A stretch of 50,591 nucleotides of DNA from JBGSWE01 sp049292975 (GTDB lineage: Bacteria > Patescibacteriota > Saccharimonadia > Saccharimonadales > JACDBH01): NCBI GenBank assembly GCA_049292975.1, contig JBATRZ010000002.1:1-50591 (forward strand), given 5' to 3'. Positions within the stretch are counted from its first letter, which is position 1. Every line of letters begins with the position of its first letter. Under the pieces are notes generated by a model that saw only the letters and a list, made by a program, of their open reading frames with translations, was not told where the DNA came from and made no database searches. Below are positions 1 through 8,085 of this stretch, in pieces. The translations under genes and the position numbers were made by a program.

Positions 1-831
1 AACCCGAACGGCCTTATCCTTACCTCCGGTCCGACGGGTTCGGGCAAGTCTACCTCGCTGTACGCGCTTATGCAGGAGATCAAAGATGATAGTATCAACA
101 TTGTCACCCTAGAAGATCCGGTCGAATATAAAATGGCCGGCATCAACCAGATTCAAATAAATACCGATGTCGGCCTGACCTTTGCTACTGGCCTGCGCTC
201 TGTCTTGCGCCAGGACCCCGATGTGGTTATGGTGGGCGAGATACGTGATTCCGAAACAGCTAACCTGGCCGTTCAGGCCGCCTTGACCGGCCACCTGGTC
301 TTTAGTACGCTTCACACCAACTCGGCCGCCGGTATCCTGCCGCGTCTGTTAGATATGGGTGTCGAACCGTTTTTGATTGCCAGTACGGTGCGCACGGTTA
401 TCGGCCAGCGCCTGGTGCGCCGGCTTTTTGAGCCCAGCGAATACCAATCTGACAAGGCCGAGACGGGGCTGATCCAGCAGCACCTCGGGCCGCTGCTGCC
501 CGAAAAAGAAGCCGATGTTAAGGCGGCCGTAGAAGATTTAGGCTACGAAGCCTTGCCTCTGAGAGGCCAAACCGCTTATACTTTATTCAAGGGCAAAGAA
601 GCTCCCGAAGCGCCGGCAGGCTACAAGGGGCGCGTCGGCTTGTACGAAGTATTCGAGGTTTCGGAAGCAATCCAGGAATTAATCATGAACCGGGCCTCAA
701 GTTCAGAAATCCAAAAGACTGCACAGGACGAAGGTATGGTTACGATGCAGCAGGACGGTTACTTTAAAGCATTGGCAGGCAAGACCACGCTGCAAGAGAT
801 TGCCCGCGTTGCCTCAGAAGATACGGCATAA
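1..831 (+). CDS. pilB: Type IV pilus assembly ATPase PilB (3' part, cut by the window edge)
   Basis: Secretion ATPase of the GspE/PilB family that powers pilus extension at the inner face of the membrane. The reading frame is open from base 1. The Walker A motif GPTGSGKST is encoded near bases 28-54, followed by the Asp box (TLEDPVEY), Walker B (DPDVVMVGEIRDSET) and His box (GHLVFSTLHTNSAA). The N-terminal domain lies outside the window. A long segment of about 60 residues separates the His box from the C-terminal GRVGLYEVFEV motif; the four Cys of the usual zinc site are not visible there. The gene ends in TAA at 829-831 and is followed by pilT, so it belongs to the pilus cluster. Confidence 0.93.
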   Translation, partial: NPNGLILTSGPTGSGKSTSLYALMQEIKDDSINIVTLEDPVEYKMAGINQIQINTDVGLTFATGLRSVLRQDPDVVMVGEIRDSETANLAVQAALTGHLVFSTLHTNSAAGILPRLLDMGVEPFLIASTVRTVIGQRLVRRLFEPSEYQSDKAETGLIQQHLGPLLPEKEADVKAAVEDLGYEALPLRGQTAYTLFKGKEAPEAPAGYKGRVGLYEVFEVSEAIQELIMNRASSSEIQKTAQDEGMVTMQQDGYFKALAGKTTLQEIARVASEDTA

Positions 832-970
832 GGGGGGTTATGAAATTCACAATTACTAATTCACAAATCACAATAATTTCACATTTTACAGGTAAGACTG
901 CAGATGCATCCCAACATGGTATGAGCAATGAAAACTGTAAAACGGTACATAGCCTCAAAGGAGCCAAGTA

Positions 971-2044
<1,074 letters not shown>

Positions 2045-2195
2045 GGGCCGTTATGCACCAATTTACATTTAACAATTCACATTTAGCAATGAATTACCAA
2101 CTACCGTTTACCAATCAAAACAGCGCAGCTATGCTGCCGCCATTATTAAAAATTGTAAAATGCAAATTGTTAATTAGCCCAACAGGAGCTTGTTC

Positions 2196-3419
2196 ATGCT
2201 GACTTTTGTCTATACAGCCCGCGACAGCAAGACCGGCGAGAAGGTTAGGGCCGAGGTTCAGGCCGATTCTGAGCAGGCTGCCGCCAAACTTATCAAAAAC
2301 GCCGGCCTGTCGCCCCTGGAGATCCAGCTCAAGGGCGGCCCGGGCGGCAATCCAATTTCTAGGCTGGGTAACAAGGTAAGGGCAAAAGACCGGATTCTTT
2401 TTGCCCGCCAACTGTCTACGCTTATCAATGCCGGCTTGCCGCTGGTGCAGAGCCTGCGCAGCGTCTTTGACCAGACACAGAGCAAGCCGCTTAAGCTGAT
2501 AGAAAGCCAGATTATAGCCGATGTAGAAGCCGGTAACACGCTGGCCGATGCGCTGGCCCGCCACCCCAAGGTGTTTAACCAGATCTTTGTCAGCCTGATA
2601 GCAGCCGGCGAGGCGTCGGGTACGCTAGATAAAGCCCTGGAGCGCATTGCCTTCCAGCAAGAAAAAGACGCCGAAATCATGAGCAAGGTGCGCGGCGCCA
2701 TGGCATATCCGGCCATCGTTGTTTTGGTTATGATTGGTGTTGTCGGTTTCATGGTGGTGGCTGTATTGCCGCAAGTAAAGAGCATTTATGAGGGCATGGC
2801 GGGCGCGACGCTGCCTATCACCACCCGGGCGCTGCTGGCCGTATCCGATTTTGTTATCGGTTTCTGGTGGCTGATACTAATTATCCTGGCCGTGCTTATC
2901 TTTATCACTACCAAATGGGCGCGCTCGGGGCCTGGCAAGATAGCCGTAGACAAGGCCAAGATGCATGCCTGGCCGGTAGGCCCGTTGTTTATGAAGCTGT
3001 ACATGGCCCGTTTTGCGCGCACCGGTACCACGCTGGTAGCCAGCGGCGTGCCGCTGCTGCAGGTGCTAGAGATTACCTCCCGCTCTATCAACAATGTCCA
3101 TATCGAAGCATCCATCACCCGCGCCATAGACAAGGTCCGCAGCGGCAAGGCGTTGTCTGACGCTATCGAAAACGACGACAACTTCCTGGATCTGGTACCA
3201 AAGATGCTTAGGATTGGCGAGCAGTCCGGCCAGATAGAGTCCATGCTGGCCAAAATAGCCGAATATTACGAAAAAGAAGTAGATAACCAGATCAAGACCA
3301 TATCTACCATTATCGAACCGGTCATGATGGTGCTGCTTGGTATCATAGCTTTCATCCTGGTTGGTGCTATCTTGCTGCCAATCTACAGCCTGGCAGGCCA
3401 GGGCAGCCTGGGCGGTTAG
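2196..3419 (+). CDS. pilC: Type IV pilus inner-membrane platform protein PilC (GspF family)
   Basis: Polytopic platform protein that couples the PilB/PilT motors to pilin insertion. About 407 residues, the usual family length. Two GspF repeats are visible (RQLSTLINAGLPLVQSLR and the second copy beginning RFARTGTTLVASGVPLLQVL), with three hydrophobic segments around residues 170-190, 220-240 and near the C-terminus. A TTG start at 2190 is possible, but ATG 2196 sits seven bases after AGGAG (2184-2188) and is preferred. The spacer from pilT is a low-complexity AT stretch like the one before pilT. A 117-bp gap follows before the major pilin. Confidence 0.94.
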   Translation: MLTFVYTARDSKTGEKVRAEVQADSEQAAAKLIKNAGLSPLEIQLKGGPGGNPISRLGNKVRAKDRILFARQLSTLINAGLPLVQSLRSVFDQTQSKPLKLIESQIIADVEAGNTLADALARHPKVFNQIFVSLIAAGEASGTLDKALERIAFQQEKDAEIMSKVRGAMAYPAIVVLVMIGVVGFMVVAVLPQVKSIYEGMAGATLPITTRALLAVSDFVIGFWWLILIILAVLIFITTKWARSGPGKIAVDKAKMHAWPVGPLFMKLYMARFARTGTTLVASGVPLLQVLEITSRSINNVHIEASITRAIDKVRSGKALSDAIENDDNFLDLVPKMLRIGEQSGQIESMLAKIAEYYEKEVDNQIKTISTIIEPVMMVLLGIIAFILVGAILLPIYSLAGQGSLGG

Positions 3420-3536
3420 CCTAACAGATGTGAAACTGGGGACAATACTGCATAAAAAGCTTGTGTTTTTGCGGGCGGGCAGGTATCATCGTAGTATTAG
3501 ACATATAAAACACTAGTCAAAGGGGGCATTTGCGCT

Positions 3537-3998
3537 ATGTTCAGTAAGTTAAAAAAAGACAACCAGGGCTTTACGATTATAGAAGTTTTGATCGTTCTTG
3601 CCATTGCTGGTTTGATAATGATTATCGTCTTCTTGGCAGTACCAGCCCTGCAGCGCAACCAGCGTAACCAGAGCTTCCGTACCCAGGCCAACAACATTGC
3701 TACCGCCTACCAGGAAGTCTCTGCTAACAAAGGCGGTGCCATACTAGCAGCTAGTGATAGCGGCGCGGTAAAAGACGCGGCTAATCCACGGGATCTAACA
3801 AGCATAACCATAGCACCCCATGTTGCTGGTAACGTTAGCATCACCGGCTACACCACTGCAATCATCCGTACCAATGCCACATGTGCCGCAGCCGATTCAG
3901 CTGTTGCCACAGGGGGAAAGACTAGCCGTCAGATTGCCGTTTACTTCAATATAGAAAAAGGAGACGGCAACGAACAAATACAGTGTATTAGCTCATAA
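3537..3998 (+). CDS. pilA: Major type IV pilin-like prepilin
   Basis: Structural pilin. The N-terminus MFSKLKKDNQG is a short positively charged leader ending in Gly, then FTIIEVLIVLAIAG: a class III signal cleaved G|F by prepilin peptidase, with the conserved Glu at position +5 and a hydrophobic alpha-1 helix. The mature globular part is about 110 residues and carries two Cys (NATCAAAD and the C-terminal EQIQCISS) that could form the usual disulphide D-loop. It is the first pilin in the locus and the only one followed by a strong terminator, as expected for a highly expressed major subunit. The protein is 153 residues. Confidence 0.9.
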   Translation: MFSKLKKDNQGFTIIEVLIVLAIAGLIMIIVFLAVPALQRNQRNQSFRTQANNIATAYQEVSANKGGAILAASDSGAVKDAANPRDLTSITIAPHVAGNVSITGYTTAIIRTNATCAAADSAVATGGKTSRQIAVYFNIEKGDGNEQIQCISS

Positions 3999-4017
3999 GC
4001 AGAACTGGTAACGATTT

Positions 4018-4048
4018 AAAAAGGGGCCCCATCCGGGGCCTCTTTTTG
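4018..4048 (+). terminator. Rho-independent terminator after the major pilin
   Basis: A GC-rich stem pairs 4021-4030 with 4035-4044 around the four-base loop ATCC and runs into TTTTT. It separates the major pilin from pilD, which has its own -10 box (TATAGT, 4052-4057). Confidence 0.85.
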
Positions 4049-4067
4049 TGCTATAGTTTAAAGCATA

Positions 4068-4889
4068 ATGATTATAGTGTTCCTGGCGGTTACCGGGCTT
4101 ATATTGGGCAGTTTTGTAAACGCGCTGGTGTGGCGCCTGCATGAGCAGTCTAAGACCCGCCAGCCAAGCAAAAAGCTGTCTATCGGCCGCGGCCGCTCGA
4201 TGTGCCCGCACTGCAGGCACGGGCTGGCTGCAAAAGATCTGGTGCCGGTTGCAAGCTGGCTTGGCCTTGGGGGCAAATGCCGCTACTGCAAGCATGCCAT
4301 AGCCTGGCAGTACCCGGCGGCAGAGCTGGCCGCAGCTGGCTTATTTGTCTTGTCCTATCTGTTCTGGCCGCTGGAGTGGAATACGGTTGGGGTAATTAAT
4401 TTTGCCGTCTGGCTGGTCATGCTGACAGGCTTTATGGCGCTGACTATCTATGATCTGCGCTGGATGCTGCTGCCAAACCGCATAATTTATCCGCTGCTTG
4501 TGATTGGTGCGCTGCTGGCCGTATTTAATATCCTGGCGGCCGGCACTGCCCGGGCGCTGCTGGAAACACTGCTGAGTGCCGCCATTGCCGGCGGCATATT
4601 CTACGCGCTTTACGGGTTGTCTGGCGGCAAGTGGATCGGCGGCGGCGATGTTAGGCTGGGTTTTCTTATTGGCCTGATCTTGGGCGATCCATACCTGGCC
4701 TTTCTGATGCTGTTTACGGCGTCGCTGCTGGGCACGGCCGTGACTGTACCGGGGATGGTGCTTAAAAGAGTGGCGCTAACCAGCAAGATACCGTTTGGCC
4801 CGTTCCTAATGACGGCCGCTATCATCGTGCAGCTGTTTGGTACCCCTGTTATCGATTGGTACCGTGATTTGGTTACGCTTAGCTTGTAA
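4068..4889 (+). CDS. pilD: Prepilin peptidase / N-methyltransferase PilD
   Basis: Membrane aspartyl protease that removes prepilin leaders and methylates the new N-terminus. It contains the N-terminal GSFVNALVWRL block and a zinc-binding pair CPHC...CRYC (about residues 45-75) flanking the cytoplasmic loop. The two catalytic Asp lie in YDLRWMLLPN and GGGDVRLG. About eight hydrophobic segments. The 273-residue length is typical. There is no Shine-Dalgarno: TATAGT at 4052-4057 ends only ten bases before the ATG, so the leader is at most a few bases. It lies between the major pilin and the minor pilins. Confidence 0.93.
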   Translation: MIIVFLAVTGLILGSFVNALVWRLHEQSKTRQPSKKLSIGRGRSMCPHCRHGLAAKDLVPVASWLGLGGKCRYCKHAIAWQYPAAELAAAGLFVLSYLFWPLEWNTVGVINFAVWLVMLTGFMALTIYDLRWMLLPNRIIYPLLVIGALLAVFNILAAGTARALLETLLSAAIAGGIFYALYGLSGGKWIGGGDVRLGFLIGLILGDPYLAFLMLFTASLLGTAVTVPGMVLKRVALTSKIPFGPFLMTAAIIVQLFGTPVIDWYRDLVTLSL

Positions 4890-4918
4890 AAACGCTGTTA
4901 TACAGAGGCGCCTAGTGT

Positions 4919-4924
4919 TATACT
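4919..4924 (+). promoter_or_regulatory. -10 box of the minor pilin operon (probably leaderless)
   Basis: TATACT preceded by TGT (extended -10 form). The start point expected about seven bases downstream coincides with ATG 4932, so the first minor pilin is probably translated from a leaderless mRNA. Confidence 0.55.
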
Positions 4925-4931
4925 TATGCTT

Positions 4932-5810
4932 ATGAATCGCTGGCTACGCTTAGGTCAGCTTGCTCGCTCGAGTAAAGGTAAGAGGGCGGGGGCAGGCTAT
5001 ACCATTACCGAGGTATTGATTGTGCTCTCTGTTACGACGCTGATGTTTATTTTTATTGCCACAGCGTTCATGGGCCGGCAGCGGCGGGCCGAATTTAACC
5101 AATCTGTCAGGAACTTTGAGGCAATGCTGCAAACGATTATCTCTGAGACGGCGAACGGCAGCTACCAAAGCAGCAAAGAATGCACCATCTTTGGCGGCCA
5201 GCCGCGGTTATCGTCGGTGACGAAGCAGCCTGGTACCAACAAAGATTGTATCTTTCTGGGCAAGGTAATCGCCGGCCGTCAAAGCCAGGCAGAGGTCTTT
5301 ACTGTGCTAGGCAGCCGGCTTAACTCCACATCGGCTGATGTTGCCAGCCTGGCGGAGGCAGCGCCAAGGGCTATGGTGCTGGGGGGTGCGCCTCCCAATG
5401 ACGTAGATCTGACTGCAGAGATTCCGTTTTCGTACGGGTTACAGATAAGGGCAATATACGGCATGACTGCAGGCGGCGGCAACGGGCCTACCTATAGGTC
5501 ATTTGGCTTTTTGCATCAGCTTGGCGGCGGGGCAGCACTAACCAGCCCGCTTAGCGGCAGCCGCTCTGTTTTGCTGTACGGCGTAGAGGGCGCATCGCCC
5601 ATACAAGATACCGATCTTGCCCGTACCGGTGCTGCCGATGTGACGGGTCCAAATCTAAGACTTCTGCCTAACGGCCTGCGTATCTGCCTGGGCGGCGCGG
5701 ACGCTACGCGCGACCAGCGGGCCGAGATAACCATTGGCGAGAACAATAGCCAGACCACCATTAACGTACTTGTGGATACAGGTACTACAGGAGTATGCGG
5801 CAGTGTTTAG
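4932..5810 (+). CDS. Minor pilin, FimU/GspH-like position
   Basis: Minor prepilin, probably part of the pilus-initiating tip complex. The leader carries several Arg/Lys and ends AGAG|YTITEVLIVLSVTTLM, i.e. Gly|Tyr cleavage with Glu at +5 and a following hydrophobic helix. The mature part is about 265 residues, large for this family, with paired Cys (SKECTIF/NKDCIFLG, and late LRICLGG/TGVCGSV). An ATG at 4926 also exists, but it touches the -10 box (4919-4924), so 4932 is preferred. It is the first of four pilin-like genes whose ends overlap, so they are translationally coupled. Sequence identity to FimU was not tested; the name rests on position. Confidence 0.82.
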   Translation: MNRWLRLGQLARSSKGKRAGAGYTITEVLIVLSVTTLMFIFIATAFMGRQRRAEFNQSVRNFEAMLQTIISETANGSYQSSKECTIFGGQPRLSSVTKQPGTNKDCIFLGKVIAGRQSQAEVFTVLGSRLNSTSADVASLAEAAPRAMVLGGAPPNDVDLTAEIPFSYGLQIRAIYGMTAGGGNGPTYRSFGFLHQLGGGAALTSPLSGSRSVLLYGVEGASPIQDTDLARTGAADVTGPNLRLLPNGLRICLGGADATRDQRAEITIGENNSQTTINVLVDTGTTGVCGSV

Positions 5811-6258
5811 GATAAAAAGAGACCAGCGGGGCGATACTATCGTAGAGGTGCTTATAGCCATTGCTGTCATCACCAGCGTACTGGGGCTGGTGTACTCCAC
5901 CATGAACCGGAATTTTAAACTTATGCGCGGCAATCAGGAACGCACCGAGGCCTCCAAGACCGCGCAGGGCCAGCTAGAGGCCCTGAAGGGCCTGTATAGC
6001 GCCGATCCGGATGCCGTGACGGATAATGGCCTTAATGGATTCTGTATCAACGGCGGGGTTACCGTAGCGCCACCAGGCAAGCCAGCACCTACGCTTGGCG
6101 GTGACGATTTGTCTACCTACGGCGCCTGTACATCCAGCCATTACCGCTACGTACTAAAGCGTGACGCTACAGATACAAAACTCTATACCGCCACCGTCCG
6201 CTGGGAGGCCTTCGGCAGCGGCAGGAGCGAAGTCATAATGTATTACAGGATACAATAA
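5803..6258 (+). CDS. Minor pilin, PilV/GspI-like
   Basis: Prepilin-like protein with leader ending RDQRG, cleavage before DTIVEVLIAIAVI (Asp at +1 is unusual; Glu at +5 is present) and a hydrophobic helix, then about 120 residues with two Cys (NGFCINGG, YGACTSSH). The frame is open further upstream, but GTG 5803 is chosen because AGGAG (5789-5793) precedes it by nine bases and gives a leader of normal length; it overlaps the previous stop by eight bases. The segment MNRNFKLMRGNQERTEA after the helix resembles PilV/GspI proteins. Confidence 0.82.
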   Translation: MFRIKRDQRGDTIVEVLIAIAVITSVLGLVYSTMNRNFKLMRGNQERTEASKTAQGQLEALKGLYSADPDAVTDNGLNGFCINGGVTVAPPGKPAPTLGGDDLSTYGACTSSHYRYVLKRDATDTKLYTATVRWEAFGSGRSEVIMYYRIQ

Positions 6259-6944
6259 TGGGCGGGCACGCTAGGCATAGACAGGCCGGATTTACCATAA
6301 TCGAGTTAATGATCGCAACCGCAGTCTTTTCTGCGGTGTTGCTGCTGTGCGGCATGGCTATTGTCCATGTTGGCCGGATGTATTACAAAGGTTCTGTAAC
6401 CAGCAAGACGCAGGATACGGCGCGCAAATTCGGCGAGGATGTCTCGCAGGCCATACAGTTTGGTACCGGTAATACTGCACCCGGGCAGTTTATACGTACC
6501 AACGGCCCGGTAACCCAAACTGGCGGCGGCCAGACACTTACTAATAACGTGATGGCACGATGTATAGGTGATATACGCTACAGTTATGTCATAGGCCGCC
6601 CCCAGGGCACCAATGCTGCAAGCGCGCGCCATGCTGTCTGGCGTGACAGGCTGCTGACAACATCGCAACCCTGCGATCCTGTTAATCTTACCCTGGCTGA
6701 TCCGGGCGGTACCGCCGGCCAGGAGATGCTGGCCAACAAGATGCGTCTGGCGCGCTTTGAGGTAACGAACCTAGCAGGGCTGTATGAGATAGACGCCGTT
6801 GTATCCTACGGTGATGCCGATGATTTGTTTGGACCGGCCGCTTTGCCTGAATTTCCGGACTTTAGTATCTGTAAGGGCGTAAACGCCGGCGGCCAGTTTT
6901 GTGCCTCGGCAGCATATAAAACCACAGTAGGAAAACGGCTATGA
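6258..6944 (+). CDS. Minor pilin, PilW/GspJ-like
   Basis: Prepilin with leader MGGHARHRQAG and cleavage before FTIIELMIATAVFSAVLLL; Glu at +5 is present. The body of about 215 residues has four Cys in its second half (ARCIGD, SQPCDP, FSICKG, GQFCAS), compatible with two disulphides in the extracytoplasmic domain. The start codon shares bases with the upstream stop (TAATG). It sits third in the minor pilin series, where PilW/GspJ proteins are normally found. The call is by motif and order, not by database match. Confidence 0.82.
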   Translation: MGGHARHRQAGFTIIELMIATAVFSAVLLLCGMAIVHVGRMYYKGSVTSKTQDTARKFGEDVSQAIQFGTGNTAPGQFIRTNGPVTQTGGGQTLTNNVMARCIGDIRYSYVIGRPQGTNAASARHAVWRDRLLTTSQPCDPVNLTLADPGGTAGQEMLANKMRLARFEVTNLAGLYEIDAVVSYGDADDLFGPAALPEFPDFSICKGVNAGGQFCASAAYKTTVGKRL

Positions 6945-8080
6945 GAATATATGGATACAAACCGCGGCTACAATCTGCTATTATTAAGCATAAGATGTAT
7001 AAGGCTCTGAATAGTAGGTCTAGGGCTGGGCAAGAAGATGGTTTTGTCTCTATCTTTTCAGTGGTTATTATCATGGCCATCCTGACCCTGATTACCATCG
7101 GCTTTACTAATGTGACACGCCGCGCCCAGCGCAACACGCTGGATAACCAGCAGAATACCCAGGCCTTTTATGCCGCCGAATCAGGTGTAAACGATGCAGT
7201 GAGACTCTTAAAGTCCGATCCTGCCTATACCAAGGCTACTTGTGACGCTGGTGATCCGGCTTATTTCAAATATGACCTTAATGCAGCCACGGGCGTAGGC
7301 TATACCTGCGTACTGGTGGATTCGACACCGCCGACTCAGTCATTTGACTCTGTTCCCACCGTAGACAAGGGCGAACCCGTCATAACCACGCTTGCCTCCG
7401 AAAACGGTGCAACCATACAATTAGTACGTATTGAGTGGGACTCGCCGAACGGTATTGCTGATCCTGTCGCTCTGGCGACCCCGTCAATGAGCGGCAACAT
7501 CGCAAATCTGCCCGATGCCAGACCGACGGGGTGGGGTTCGCGGGTAGGTATATTAAGAGTAGACTTAGTGCCCGATACCTCGGTGACACGTAAGGACTTA
7601 GCTGATAACAGCTATACCTTTTTCTTGATGCCAAGCAACAATGGTGCTATTGCCTTTACGGCCGTTGCTGGCTCAGACGGGCAGGGTAGTGTCTTCGTGA
7701 CAAATTGTAGCCAGGCACCACCGGTTCGTTGCATGGCTAACGTGACCCTAAATAATCCAGGTACTATTAACCGTTACCGCATGAGGATGACTTCTTATTA
7801 CCGGGCGGTCGACGTGTCCAGTATAAAAATACTCAATGCCGGTAGTGTACTTGAGCAGAAGGACGGTCAGGCATTGATAGATTCGACGGGTAAGGCGGTG
7901 GATGTCTTCCGGCGTATCCAGGTTACTGTGCCGCTGCGGTCGGTTGTAGGCTACCACGAGCCGTTCTCTATACTGGCCGCCTCTGATATCTGTAAACGGC
8001 TGCTGACGGCGCCACCGAATTTTGCCCAAGTCATGGCCCCGGCGGCAATCTATCCTTCTTGTGCGATTCCCCCACTCTAA
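6941..8080 (+). CDS. Minor pilin, PilX/GspK-like
   Basis: Last gene of the pilin series, 379 residues; its ATG overlaps the previous stop by four bases. The N-terminal leader is long (about 34 residues) and ends EDG, then FVSIFSVVIIMAILTLITIG. Position +5 is Phe rather than Glu, as known for GspK-type tip pilins that lack Glu5. Immediately after the helix comes QNTQAFYAAESGVNDAVR, the signature segment of PilX N-terminal domains. Larger than its neighbours, as expected for a tip subunit. It ends five bases before the stop of the convergent recombinase gene. Confidence 0.82.
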   Translation: MRIYGYKPRLQSAIIKHKMYKALNSRSRAGQEDGFVSIFSVVIIMAILTLITIGFTNVTRRAQRNTLDNQQNTQAFYAAESGVNDAVRLLKSDPAYTKATCDAGDPAYFKYDLNAATGVGYTCVLVDSTPPTQSFDSVPTVDKGEPVITTLASENGATIQLVRIEWDSPNGIADPVALATPSMSGNIANLPDARPTGWGSRVGILRVDLVPDTSVTRKDLADNSYTFFLMPSNNGAIAFTAVAGSDGQGSVFVTNCSQAPPVRCMANVTLNNPGTINRYRMRMTSYYRAVDVSSIKILNAGSVLEQKDGQALIDSTGKAVDVFRRIQVTVPLRSVVGYHEPFSILAASDICKRLLTAPPNFAQVMAPAAIYPSCAIPPL

Positions 8081-8085
8081 AGTAT

